Shown piece by piece: positions 1-8,320 of a stretch of 39,910 nt of DNA. Each line of letters begins with the position of its first letter. Within the stretch, counting starts at the first letter, position 1. Where the stretch lies: positions 1-39,910 of the forward strand of contig JAJYKL010000036.1 of NCBI GenBank assembly GCA_021788625.1, written 5' to 3'. The notes beneath the pieces are model-generated. The model ran no database searches and had not been told where the DNA came from. It saw only the letters and a list, made by a program, of their open reading frames with translations. This stretch comes from Chloroflexota bacterium. GTDB taxonomy: Bacteria > Chloroflexota > Anaerolineae > J036 > Brachytrichaceae. Made by a program: the position numbers and the translations under genes.

Positions 1-1083
1 CTGGGCGCCGACCCCACGGCCGCTGGCTTCTTCATCGCCATCGCATTCCTGGCCCTCGCCGCCGGGGCGCTCACCGCGGGCTGGGTCTCGGACCGGCTGC
101 GCCGCCGGAAGCTGCCCCTCATCATGTCCGGTGCGCTGCCCGTGCTCACCACCTGGCTGATGGGCCAGGCGACCAGCGTCTGGGTACTCACCGTGTTGAC
201 GGCGCTGACGTGGTTCCTCGGCAGCATGGTGCTGGCGTTCGTCAGCATCCTGGCGGGCCTGTCGGCGCGGGAGGACGAGCGTGGGCGGGTCTTCGGCCTG
301 CTGGGGCTGGCCGGCGGCTTGGGGGCGTTGATCGGCAGCCTGGTGCTCGGTTACGCCGCCGACCGGTGGGGCTATTCCGCCATGCTCAGCCTGACGGCCG
401 CCATCCCCCTGCTGACGCCACTGGCGGGCACACTACTGACGGAGAAGCAGGTCGAGCGCGCCCGGGGGGAAGCGGCACCGGCCGGCCGCGCCGGGGGGGT
501 GAGGTTGGGCCAGAGTTTCCGCTTCCTGTTCGCAGGCTGCCTGGTGTGCGCGGCCTCGGGTTCCATGGTCGGGCTGGTGCGCTCGCTGCGGATGGACAGC
601 CTGGGGTTCGGCGCCACCGAGATCGCCAGCACCGGCGCGGTGGGCGGAATTATCGCCATGCCGGTGCCGCTGCTGGCGGGCTGGCTGTCGGACCGCGGGG
701 GGCGCAAGCCCTTCCTGTACCTCGCCTACCTGGGCACGCTGGCCAGCCTGGCCGGGCTGGCCGTCGCGACGTCGCTGTGGCACTTCTGGGTCGTGATGGC
801 GCTGGGGGCGGCTTTCGGGTTCGGCAGCGCGGTTGGCAACGCGCTGGTGACCGACCTCGTCCCCCCGGCGGCGCTGGCGCGTGGCCTGTCCCTGTACACT
901 GCCGCCGGCTGGCTGGGGGCGGTGCTCGGCTACGCCATCACGGGTGCGCTGCTGCAGGGCCTGGGAGCTGTGCCCACGCTCCTCGTCGGCATGAGCCTGG
1001 TGCTGTTCGCGACGGCGTTGTTGATCCCCATCCGCACCAGGTCGCGCGACGCGGTATTAATAACGCCGACCGGTGCGACCTGA
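1..1083 (+). CDS. MFS transporter, 5' end missing
   Basis: Open from the first base of the window in this frame; 360 residues are visible, so only the first one or two helices of a roughly 400-residue major facilitator protein are missing. The loop signature of the family appears in both halves: G-W-V-S-D-R-L-R-R-R-K at residues 27-37 and G-W-L-S-D-R-G-G-R-K at about 227-236. The rest is mostly Leu/Ala/Gly/Val-rich membrane segments. It is an inner-membrane secondary transporter; the substrate cannot be told. Third codon positions are almost all G or C, much more so than in genes from 1205 onward, which suggests a different origin or a compositional island. The first ATG seen (124) is internal and is not the real start. 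Confidence 0.85.
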   Translation: MGADPTAAGFFIAIAFLALAAGALTAGWVSDRLRRRKLPLIMSGALPVLTTWLMGQATSVWVLTVLTALTWFLGSMVLAFVSILAGLSAREDERGRVFGLLGLAGGLGALIGSLVLGYAADRWGYSAMLSLTAAIPLLTPLAGTLLTEKQVERARGEAAPAGRAGGVRLGQSFRFLFAGCLVCAASGSMVGLVRSLRMDSLGFGATEIASTGAVGGIIAMPVPLLAGWLSDRGGRKPFLYLAYLGTLASLAGLAVATSLWHFWVVMALGAAFGFGSAVGNALVTDLVPPAALARGLSLYTAAGWLGAVLGYAITGALLQGLGAVPTLLVGMSLVLFATALLIPIRTRSRDAVLITPTGAT

Positions 1084-1204
1084 AGAGCGAGTCGGTTGGC
1101 GTAAAGTGCAGCACCAGCCTTCGGCTCACCTGGTCGACACCCGGTTTAGAACGTAGTCGAAGTGGTCATCAGGGTATAGTGTGTTGTGATACACAGGAGG
1201 TGAA

Positions 1205-2011
1205 ATGAACCAGGAGAATTGGGACGCGTTAGCGAATGAGGTGCATGACATCTGGGAAGGCAACGCGGCCTTCTGGGATGATTACATGCAGGAAGGCAAT
1301 GACTTTCAACGGCTGCTCATCAGCCCCGCGGTGGAGCGCTTGCTGGAGCTCCAGGCAGGTGAGAGCATCCTGGACATTGCATGTGGCAACGGGAACTTCG
1401 CCCGCCGGTTGGCGAATTCAGGCATGCACGTGACAGCTGTCGACTTCAGCGAAGTATTTGTCGAGCGCGCCAGGGCACGCGGCACAGCCTTTGGCGCGGG
1501 CACGGTGAGCTACCACGTGGTGGATGCGACGAAGCGCGAGCAGCTGCTGGCCCTGGGCAAGGCCAGCTTTAACGCGCTGACCTGCAATATGGCCCTCATG
1601 GATATGGCTGATATCGACCCGCTTCTGCATAGTGTCCCCATTCTGCTCAAACCGGGAGGCCGGTTCGTGTTCTCAGTGTCGCACCCCTGCTTTAATTCGA
1701 CGGGCATTACAAAACTGGTCGAGGAGGAGGACCGTGAGGGCGAACTGGTGACACACTACGCTGTTAAGGTGATGAGGTACTTGACGCCGGTGGCCCGCAA
1801 GGGTTTGGGAGTCGTCGGCCAACCTGCCGCGCACTACACCTTCCATCGGCCTTTAAGTATGCTGCTTAACGCGTGCTTCGACGCAGGGCTGGTGCTCGAT
1901 CGTATTGAGGAGCCGCACTTCCAAGCGCAGCGAGTACCGAACCGGCCGTTTGCATGGGCTAATAATGACGATATACCACCAGTATTGGTAGCCCGACTGA
2001 GACCCGTGTAA
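1205..2011 (+). CDS. Class I SAM-dependent methyltransferase
   Basis: 268 residues. The SAM-binding motif I is I-L-D-I-A-C-G-N-G-N-F-A at residues 55-66, followed by the acidic end of strand 2 (V-T-A-V-D-F-S) and a motif-IV-like N-M-A-L-M-D-M. A later P-G-G-R-F-V-F-S-V-S-H-P-C segment is typical of small-molecule or UbiE-like class I methyltransferases. The start is well fixed: AGGAGGTGAA precedes the ATG, and a -10-like TATAGT lies at 1175-1180. The gene stands alone between the GC-rich MFS gene and the CYTH-CHAD gene, and the methyl acceptor is unknown. The family is clear; the substrate is not. Confidence 0.85.
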   Translation: MNQENWDALANEVHDIWEGNAAFWDDYMQEGNDFQRLLISPAVERLLELQAGESILDIACGNGNFARRLANSGMHVTAVDFSEVFVERARARGTAFGAGTVSYHVVDATKREQLLALGKASFNALTCNMALMDMADIDPLLHSVPILLKPGGRFVFSVSHPCFNSTGITKLVEEEDREGELVTHYAVKVMRYLTPVARKGLGVVGQPAAHYTFHRPLSMLLNACFDAGLVLDRIEEPHFQAQRVPNRPFAWANNDDIPPVLVARLRPV

Positions 2012-2074
2012 GACTGCACGGTGAAGGTAATGCGCAGTTCTGCTCACATAGGCAAGATACCAGAACCCGGCGGG

Positions 2075-2102
2075 TTATTCATCCCGGTCTGACTGATATA
2101 AT
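2075..2102 (+). promoter_or_regulatory. Predicted sigma70-type promoter of CYTH-CHAD gene
   Basis: A perfect extended -10, TGATATAAT, ends at 2102. TTATTC at 2075-2080 lies 16 bases upstream as a weak -35. Transcription would begin near 2109, giving a leader of about 70 bases before the first possible ATG. Prediction from sequence only. Confidence 0.45.
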
Positions 2103-2179
2103 TCGTTCATCCATAACGAAGCTTCCTGCTTTATATACGGCCTCAGATTTTTCCTCCGCTGCGTTGTCTCTGGTGGCCG

Positions 2180-4057
2180 ATGAGGATGGCGGATATGTCT
2201 GTGGATCATATGGAGATCGAGTGGCAATTCGACACCACTGACCTGGATATGGTACAGCGGTGGCTGGAGGCGAACGCGTCCTCACATGGGGTCTCGGTAC
2301 GTCCGGCTGAGGTCAGGCAACAGCGAGACACGTACTTCGATTCAGTCGACTGGCGAGTATTTAATGCGGGCTATGCTTTACGAGTTCGCCGGTTGACCGG
2401 ACATGCGGAAGCGACGCTCAAATCGCTGGTACCGGCGGGGCAAGGTGCCCGCCACCGCCGGGAGATCAGCGAAGAGCTGGCAGATGATCAAGTGCCCCCT
2501 GCCACTGTGATCACCGCGAGCCCGCCCGTCATAACCGCTTTGGAATTACTGCATAGGGCAACCGGTGAAGTGGGGCGGCGGGTCAATGCGCTTTCCGGTA
2601 CGCGGCGGGTACGCCGGTTGTTTGAGCTACAGACGGAGCGCCATGTATATGAAATACTGATAGGCGGTAAGCCGGCTGGTGAAATAGCCCTGGATGAGAC
2701 GCATATCGTGGCGCAACCACGCGGTAAAGAAGCGCGTTTGAGACGCGTTGAGGTGGAAGTTTATGACGACAGTGCTGTCGAATTGCGAACGTTCGTAGAG
2801 GCTCTGCATAAAGCTTGTGATCTGCGCCGTTCCATTACCACCAAGTTCGAGGCAGGCTTAATGGCCCAGCGCCTGGTACCCGACCCACCTCCGCATTTTG
2901 GCCCAACCAAGGTGAGTAGAAAGTCAAGCTCCGGTGATGTGGCTCTGGCTGTGTTGCGTAAACAATTCGCTGCCTTTTTAATTCGTGAGCCGGGAGTGCG
3001 GCTAAACGAAGACGTGGAAGAGGTGCACCAGATGCGCCTGGCAGCGCGTCGTATGCGCGCCGCCCTTAGATTGTTCAGCCGGACATTGCCGTCAGCCATC
3101 ATGGAATTGACGAACGATGTAAAGTGGATTGGCGGCCTGTTGGGACAGGTACGCGACCTGGATGTGCAGCTAGACTGGCTCTCTTCTGATGCAATGCGGC
3201 AGTCTGTGATGGAGAAAGGACACCCGGGTGGCATCGATTTGACCATTCCTTCTTCGAGCATTACCACCTTGCGCCAGGACGGTCCGGGCAGTGCGGATCC
3301 ATACGGCGAGCCGGCTGGTGACACGCAGGTAGTCCCTGCCCAGATTCGATCGGATGGCGTCCTGGACAGCATTCTTAATACGGCCCCGAAAACCGACCAG
3401 GAAACTGCACCTGTGCCTGCCACTATCATCCCAGCCGAATTGGACAATCCTCTGCAAACGGATGACGGGTTAGGCGCCGTCCGTGCATTACTGGAAGCCA
3501 AGCGTAAAGAAGCGCATCAGAGGCTAATACAGGCTCTGGACACCCCCCGCTATGAGCGCTTCAAAGCTCATTTTTCCACCCTTCTGCGTCACCCGCCCAA
3601 GGCGCCTGACCGAGCCAAGCAGCTCGAGCGTTCTCTGGCTCCACGTCTATTCCTGAGCTATTACCGAAAAGCGCGTAAATATGGCGACAAAGTGGGGATG
3701 AATGCCACAGTCGCCGAGTATCATACCTTGCGCATAAAGCTGAAATCCGTTCGCCATTGCCTGGAATTTATCGAAGATCTATATGGTAAACCTGCCAGGC
3801 TCATGTTGAAGCGGGTCGAAGAACTGGGAGATACGCTGGGTGTCTATCACGATATGCAGGTTGCCATCCAGCAGTTTCGGGATTGGCAGTACAACTCCAC
3901 GCCGGAACTGCCCGCCAACGCTCTGGCAATTCTTGACGCTCTGATTCGATGTACCGTTGCGCACAGCGATGAGCTGAAGGCGCAGTTTCCTGAGTTGTAC
4001 GCCAGAATTCGCGGTAAGGATTGGCGGCGGCTGCACCGCGTGATGAAGACCCACTGA
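2180..4057 (+). CDS. CYTH and CHAD domain protein
   Basis: 625 residues from the first ATG; ATGs at 2195 and 2210 are also possible, and 2210 puts the CYTH motif right at the N terminus. The CYTH (triphosphate tunnel) domain spans about residues 10-225: E-I-E-W-Q in the ExExK position, D-T-Y-F-D, L-R-V-R-R, T-L-K-S-L, R-R-E-I-S-E-E-L, and T-K-F-E-A-G-L at its end. The CHAD helical domain follows (about 255-620), with V-H-Q-M-R-L-A-A-R-R-M-R, V-R-D-L-D-V-Q and a second Y-H-T-L-R-I-K-L-K-S-V-R half. Known family members hydrolyse triphosphates (CYTH) and bind polyphosphate (CHAD). Oddities: the lysine of ExExK is Gln, and a low-complexity insert of about 85 residues (about 345-428) separates CHAD helices. 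The PHP gene follows after 42 bases. Confidence 0.9.
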   Translation: MRMADMSVDHMEIEWQFDTTDLDMVQRWLEANASSHGVSVRPAEVRQQRDTYFDSVDWRVFNAGYALRVRRLTGHAEATLKSLVPAGQGARHRREISEELADDQVPPATVITASPPVITALELLHRATGEVGRRVNALSGTRRVRRLFELQTERHVYEILIGGKPAGEIALDETHIVAQPRGKEARLRRVEVEVYDDSAVELRTFVEALHKACDLRRSITTKFEAGLMAQRLVPDPPPHFGPTKVSRKSSSGDVALAVLRKQFAAFLIREPGVRLNEDVEEVHQMRLAARRMRAALRLFSRTLPSAIMELTNDVKWIGGLLGQVRDLDVQLDWLSSDAMRQSVMEKGHPGGIDLTIPSSSITTLRQDGPGSADPYGEPAGDTQVVPAQIRSDGVLDSILNTAPKTDQETAPVPATIIPAELDNPLQTDDGLGAVRALLEAKRKEAHQRLIQALDTPRYERFKAHFSTLLRHPPKAPDRAKQLERSLAPRLFLSYYRKARKYGDKVGMNATVAEYHTLRIKLKSVRHCLEFIEDLYGKPARLMLKRVEELGDTLGVYHDMQVAIQQFRDWQYNSTPELPANALAILDALIRCTVAHSDELKAQFPELYARIRGKDWRRLHRVMKTH

Positions 4058-4099
4058 CGCAACCAGGCTCAACCAGTTTGCTCACACAACCTGGATTAC

Positions 4100-4786
4100 A
4101 TGGCAACCTCAACTTCAATTGACGTAGAGCTCCATTCCCATACACTCTTTTCGCGTGATAGCCTGAACCGGATAGATGATGTCATTCGAACGTGTCGTGC
4201 CATTGGAATCGATCGCATCGCGATTACTGACCATAACCAAATTGACGGCGCCCTGCAGGCAAAGCTACTGGCCCCAGATCTGGTCATAGTGGCCGAAGAG
4301 GTGAAAACCCGAGACGGAGAACTCCTGTGCCTCTTTATCCACGAGTTGATTCCTCGCGGTCTGGCGTCTGAGGAAGTGATTGAGCGGGCGCACATGCAAG
4401 GTGGGATCGTCGGTGTGCCCCATCCGCTTGATCCAATGCGCTCAGGACTGGGACGCGAGAACATCTTGCGATTACGCGACAAATTGGACTTTATTGAAGT
4501 ATTTAATGCTCGCACACACGATCGATCAAAAAACAAGGCGGCCGGTGAGCTGGCCAGAGAGCTGGGTCTGTGTGGCAGTGCCGGGAGTGACGCACACACG
4601 CTGCGCGAGATCGGTACCTGTCGTGTACGGATGCGTAACTATGCTCCGGACTCGGTGAGTGATTTTTTAGCCGCTCTCCAGGGAGCTATTCTCTATACCC
4701 GCACAGCTTCGCCGCTGGTCCATCTGAGTTCGCGATGGGCCAGTGCGGTGCACCGATTGGGATTGTATCGGGCTGTTGATCACTGA
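4100..4786 (+). CDS. PHP domain metal-dependent phosphoesterase
   Basis: 228 residues. PHP metal-site motifs are present in order: H12-S-H14 near the N terminus, T-D44-H45-N, P-H108-P and S-D164-A-H166. This matches stand-alone PHP phosphoesterases of the YciV/TrpH type and those attached to polymerases. It starts 42 bases after the CYTH-CHAD gene on the same strand with no obvious Shine-Dalgarno, so the two are probably co-transcribed. A shared role in phosphate-ester or polyphosphate/nucleotide turnover is inference from the neighbour only. No membrane segment or signal peptide is seen. Confidence 0.85.
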   Translation: MATSTSIDVELHSHTLFSRDSLNRIDDVIRTCRAIGIDRIAITDHNQIDGALQAKLLAPDLVIVAEEVKTRDGELLCLFIHELIPRGLASEEVIERAHMQGGIVGVPHPLDPMRSGLGRENILRLRDKLDFIEVFNARTHDRSKNKAAGELARELGLCGSAGSDAHTLREIGTCRVRMRNYAPDSVSDFLAALQGAILYTRTASPLVHLSSRWASAVHRLGLYRAVDH

Positions 4787-4863
4787 AATCGATGTGTGTC
4801 TAGAAGATGAGAGCATGGCCTTGCGGGTTGTTGCATAGCTGGCCCCGCCCACTGGTTCCGCAA

Positions 4864-4879
4864 CCGGTTAGAATACCGG
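4864..4879. other. Small palindrome around TAGAAT upstream of fabF
   Basis: CCGGT (4864-4868) and ACCGG (4875-4879) flank the -10-like hexamer TAGAAT. It lies about 100 bases before fabF in the gap 4787-4971, so it could be a promoter with an operator-like palindrome. No known fatty-acid regulator site was recognised. Confidence 0.2.
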
Positions 4880-4971
4880 GTGTTGTAGTTGTATCAGACA
4901 TTCATATGTTATTCATGTTTAGCTTTGTATTACACAGCCGGTGCGACTCTTTGCCATCCAGGAGACGATAA

Positions 4972-6231
4972 GTGGAGCACAACAATCATCACGAAACACC
5001 AACCCGCGTCGTTATTACCGGTTTGGGACTAATCAGCCCACTCGGCCACGATGTTCAGTCTACATGGGGGGCACTCATACATGGCGTACCTGCCTGCCGG
5101 CGTATAACCTTGTACGATGCGAACATCACAGATGTCAAGATTGCCTGTGAAGTGAAGGACTTCAACCCAGGCTTACACTTTGGCGCGCGTGACGCGCGTC
5201 GGCTTGATCGCTGTGCGCAGTTTGCACTCGTGGCTGCCAAGCAGGCAATTGACGATGCAAAACTGGTTATCAATGACGAAAACACCTATGACACGGCCAT
5301 AATACTGGGCAGTGGCATCGGCGGTGTGGGCACCCTGACCGGTGAGCACGCGGTGATGTTACAGAAAGGTCCCAACCGTGTGAGCCCATTTGCAGTGCCT
5401 ATGATGTTACCCGACACAGCGACCGGCCAGGTGGCCATGCACTTCAAGATTAAAGGGCCTAACTACTGTGTCGTATCAGCCTGTGCGAGCGGCACGAATG
5501 CGCTGGGTGAGGCGTTCGAGTTGATCCGTGCTGGGCGCGCACATGTGGCACTCTCAGGTGGCACCGAGGCACCCATCAACCCGTTTTCGGTGGCGGCATT
5601 CCACAACATGGGAGCGCTATCCACCTACAACGATGACCCGGAACATGCCTGCCGGCCGTTCGACGCTACTCGTAATGGATTTGTTACGGGTGAAGGCGCG
5701 GGCGTTCTAATCCTGGAGTCGCTCGAACATGCCAAGGCACGCGGCGCTCACATTTATGCTGAACTGATCGGATATGGTGTCACCGCGGATGCTTACCACA
5801 TTACCGCACCTGACGCAGTGGGGCCAGCGATGGCTATGCGCAAGGCACTCAAGCAAGCCAATGGGCGCGGCATTCGGATTGACTACCTGAACGCGCACGG
5901 CACCAGCACCACTCTGAATGATTCCAACGAGACCAAAGCCATTAAATCGGTGTTCGGCGAAGCGGCCTATGATCTGAACATAAGTTCCACCAAATCGATG
6001 TCGGGCCACTTACTCGGTGCTGCGGGTGCATTCGAGGCGATCACATGCATTAAGGCAATCAATGAGGGCATCATTCCACCGACGATCAATTATGAACACC
6101 CCGACCCGGAGTGTGACCTGAACTACACACCAAACGTTGCTGTCCACAAGCCGGTGCACGTAACCATGTCCAATTCGTTTGGGTTCGGCGGACACAATGC
6201 CTGTATTGTGATCTCAGAATATATCGAGTGA
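4972..6231 (+). CDS. fabF: Beta-ketoacyl-ACP synthase II
   Basis: 419 residues, the normal FabF length. It condenses malonyl-ACP with acyl-ACP in fatty-acid elongation in the cytoplasm. The thiolase-fold Cys-His-His triad is complete: C171 in V-S-A-C-A-S-G, H309 in N-A-H-G-T-S-T and H346 in S-G-H-L-L-G-A. The C-terminal G-F-G-G-H-N signature is also present. The start is a GTG with AGGAG at 4960-4964, eight bases before it. fabH follows on the same strand, but a strong terminator lies between the two, so they are probably separate transcription units. The rest of the pathway (fabD, fabG, acpP) is not in the window. Confidence 0.95.
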   Translation: MEHNNHHETPTRVVITGLGLISPLGHDVQSTWGALIHGVPACRRITLYDANITDVKIACEVKDFNPGLHFGARDARRLDRCAQFALVAAKQAIDDAKLVINDENTYDTAIILGSGIGGVGTLTGEHAVMLQKGPNRVSPFAVPMMLPDTATGQVAMHFKIKGPNYCVVSACASGTNALGEAFELIRAGRAHVALSGGTEAPINPFSVAAFHNMGALSTYNDDPEHACRPFDATRNGFVTGEGAGVLILESLEHAKARGAHIYAELIGYGVTADAYHITAPDAVGPAMAMRKALKQANGRGIRIDYLNAHGTSTTLNDSNETKAIKSVFGEAAYDLNISSTKSMSGHLLGAAGAFEAITCIKAINEGIIPPTINYEHPDPECDLNYTPNVAVHKPVHVTMSNSFGFGGHNACIVISEYIE

Positions 6232-6250
6232 AAGGCGAAAGATCAGAGCT

Positions 6251-6297
6251 GGAGGCTGAAGATTCACACGAGTGAATCGTCAGTCTCCATTTTTATT
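6251..6297 (+). terminator. Intrinsic terminator after fabF
   Basis: Left arm 6251-6267 and right arm 6272-6288 pair over 17 positions with one G-U wobble and one mismatch. The loop is four bases (ACGA), followed by ATTTTTATT. This is a classic Rho-independent terminator 19 bases after the fabF stop. The upstream in-frame GTG at 6272 lies in its right arm, which argues against a fabH start there. Confidence 0.8.
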
Positions 6298-6316
6298 AAC
6301 TTATCTCCACAAGACC

Positions 6317-7597
6317 ATGAGATACGCGCATATCACCGGTTGGGGAAAGTTCATACCCGAGCGGGTCATGACGAACGACGACATGGCGAAGCTCGTGAAT
6401 ACTAGCGACGGGTGGATCCGCAAGATGACCGGCATCGGCCAACGGCATTTGGTTGGTCCGAAAGATTCGTGCGCCACCATGGCTACCGCTGCCGCGTTGG
6501 AGGCGCTGGACGTCGCGAATATCAGCGCAGCGCAGATAGGGATGATTATCGTGGCCACTTCCACGCCCGATTATGCCTTCCCCTCCACAGCCTGTCTGGT
6601 GCAGGATGCTCTGGGCGCGGACAATGCCGGTGCATTCGATCTGAGCGCAGCATGCTCTGGCTTCATCTATGCCCTTGGAATGGCTGCAGATGCGATCAAG
6701 GCCAAAAGCGTGGATTATGCACTGGTGATTGGAAGCGAGGTCATGTCGCGCGTGCTGGACTGGACAGATCGGAATACGTGTGTGCTATTTGGCGACGGCG
6801 CTGGAGCTGTTGTTCTGCAAGGCAGTGACCAGCCTGGCGGAGTGCTCTCGACCGTCCTGCGTGCCGACGGCTCTGGCGGCGACATGCTCTATGTGCGCAG
6901 CAACTACAACAGCATGCCTGAGACCGTGCAAGCGGCTGAGGTTGTTCAGTCAAATGGCGGACCTGGTAGCGAGGCACCCTCTTGCAATGGTTACCTGAAA
7001 ATGAACGGGCGCGAGGTGTTTCGCTTTGCCACTCGCATACTGGAGCATGCTACTCGCGATGTTATGTATAGGGCTGGCTGGCAAGCCGACGAAATTGATG
7101 TATTTGTGCCGCATCAGGCGAACATCCGCATCATCGATTCGGCGGCGCATGCTCTGGGCATTCCAACAGAAAAAGTGTTCAGCAATATCGAGCACTACGG
7201 TAATACCAGTGCGGCTTCGATCCCTATCGCGATCTGTGAGGCAGCGAGCCTGGGTCGCTTAAGACCTAATGACAAAGTGGTCATGGTGGGGTTTGGGGCT
7301 GGATTGACATGGGGCGCAGCGGCTGTAGAGTGGGGTACCCCGCGCATACTCAATCGCACAAACCGCACCTTGAACCGCGTGCGCCTGGGAGCAGCCGGTA
7401 TGCGCTCTCGAGCTCGGCGAGCGTGGCGCCGGATGGAGGATCGGCTGGCTGGAGCTGACGATACGACGCATTCACCTCCTAAAGCGCCTCATCCTTCCCA
7501 CTCGCACGAAAAGAGCAACAATGGACATAGTACCGATCCTGTTCCCACTGAGAAAGTGCCCTTGAAAGCGGAAGAGCGCGATGCCAGCAAGCTTTAG
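6317..7597 (+). CDS. fabH: Beta-ketoacyl-ACP synthase III with C-terminal tail
   Basis: Starts fatty-acid synthesis by condensing acyl-CoA with malonyl-ACP. Counting from ATG 6317 (426 residues), the Cys-His-Asn triad is C113 (A-A-C-S-G-F), H266 (P-H-Q-A-N-I-R) and N296 (Y-G-N-T-S-A-A). The ATG is chosen because M-R-Y-A-H-I-T-G-W-G-K is where the family begins, and the longer reading from GTG 6272 would start inside the terminator. No Shine-Dalgarno is seen; TAACTT/TTATCT at 6297-6306 may be a -10. The normal enzyme ends near W339 (G-A-A-A-V-E-W); the remaining 87 residues are Arg-rich, then Pro/His/Ser/Lys-rich, with no recognised domain. There is also an extra loop of about 20 residues before H266. 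Confidence 0.92.
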   Translation: MRYAHITGWGKFIPERVMTNDDMAKLVNTSDGWIRKMTGIGQRHLVGPKDSCATMATAAALEALDVANISAAQIGMIIVATSTPDYAFPSTACLVQDALGADNAGAFDLSAACSGFIYALGMAADAIKAKSVDYALVIGSEVMSRVLDWTDRNTCVLFGDGAGAVVLQGSDQPGGVLSTVLRADGSGGDMLYVRSNYNSMPETVQAAEVVQSNGGPGSEAPSCNGYLKMNGREVFRFATRILEHATRDVMYRAGWQADEIDVFVPHQANIRIIDSAAHALGIPTEKVFSNIEHYGNTSAASIPIAICEAASLGRLRPNDKVVMVGFGAGLTWGAAAVEWGTPRILNRTNRTLNRVRLGAAGMRSRARRAWRRMEDRLAGADDTTHSPPKAPHPSHSHEKSNNGHSTDPVPTEKVPLKAEERDASKL

Positions 7598-7676
7598 CCG
7601 TGAATTTCTGTAAAGGGTTGTGCATAATTCTATAGATTTATACAAGTTCCTCTAATTCTGGACCAACACTAAAGGG

Positions 7677-7682
7677 TATAAT
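7677..7682 (+). promoter_or_regulatory. -10 box directly before zinc-ribbon gene
   Basis: Perfect TATAAT ending eight bases before the ATG at 7691, with no Shine-Dalgarno between. Transcription would start at about 7689-7691, predicting a leaderless mRNA. No convincing -35 is seen. Confidence 0.5.
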
Positions 7683-7690
7683 GCGCCCTT

Positions 7691-8062
7691 ATGCCAATCT
7701 ACCAATATGCTTGTCCTGATTGTGGCAACAGGTTTGAGCTGAAACAGAAATTTACAGATAACCCTGTGAAGAAGTGCCCCCGGTGTGGGCGCATTCATGT
7801 ATACCGTGTCGTTGGTCAGGTAGCCGTCGCATTTAAGGGTACGGGCTGGTATATTACCGACAGCCGATCGTCCTCAGAAAAGAAGACGCTCGAGCGTCGA
7901 CCGAAGGAACCTGCAACCGCCAGCGTGAGTGACGCTGCGGAAAGTGCAGCGACCAAGACCAATGCAGAGAAAACTGAGGTCAAATCCACCGAATCCAAAG
8001 CTACGGAGACCGCCACCAAGACCACCGCCAAGACCGAAGCGACCAAGTCCGGGGCTGGTTAG
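7691..8062 (+). CDS. FmdB-family zinc ribbon protein
   Basis: 123 residues. The first 55 or so form the FmdB/CxxC regulatory zinc ribbon: M-P-I-Y-Q-Y-A-C-P-D-C-G, a K-C-P-R-C-G second knuckle, and the family-typical F-K-G-T-G-W-Y-I-T-D. The four cysteines would bind one zinc. The last 65 residues are Lys/Glu/Thr/Ala/Ser-rich and probably disordered; such tails are common in this family. The cellular role of the family is not established. The gene seems to have its own promoter and may be read from a leaderless message. Confidence 0.85.
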   Translation: MPIYQYACPDCGNRFELKQKFTDNPVKKCPRCGRIHVYRVVGQVAVAFKGTGWYITDSRSSSEKKTLERRPKEPATASVSDAAESAATKTNAEKTEVKSTESKATETATKTTAKTEATKSGAG

Positions 8063-8082
8063 TTGCTTGCTTGATAAATACC

Positions 8083-8111
8083 TTGCGATACCCATATGGA
8101 TAGTGTAGAAT
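8083..8111 (+). promoter_or_regulatory. Predicted promoter of tRNA-Gln(CTG)
   Basis: TTGCGA (8083-8088), a 17-base spacer, then TAGAAT (8106-8111). The start would be near 8118, about 54 bases before the tRNA. A short TCTAC-ACT-GTAGA palindrome follows in the leader. Confidence 0.55.
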
Positions 8112-8171
8112 GAAAATCCTTCTACACTGTAGAGCGATGTAGAGCGCGGTGACAACATCATAACGACCCTT

Positions 8172-8243
8172 TGGGGCGTGGCCAAGTGGTAAGGCAACGG
8201 ACTCTGGATCCGTTATTCGTTGGTTCGAATCCAGCCGCCCCAG
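8172..8243 (+). tRNA. tRNA-Gln (anticodon CTG)
   Basis: A 72-base cloverleaf. The acceptor stem TGGGGCG pairs with CGCCCCA, with G as discriminator base. Anticodon stem ACGGA/TCCGT encloses the loop CTCTGGA, so the anticodon is CTG and it reads CAG. The T arm is GTTGG-TTCGAAT-CCAGC. CCA is not encoded. It differs from tRNA-Gln(TTG) at 34851 in only four bases. The glmU start follows after 77 bases, so read-through transcription into glmU is possible. Confidence 0.95.
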
Positions 8244-8320
8244 CCTGTATCTAACGGCGATCGGCTCATGGCGAAGTTACCTGGTTTTCGCCGTGCGTCG
8301 GTCGTTTTTATTTATCGAAA

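Noticed and set aside
6272-6316. GTG 6272 as fabH start
   Set aside because: It lies in the right arm of a strong terminator and would add 15 residues not found in the family.
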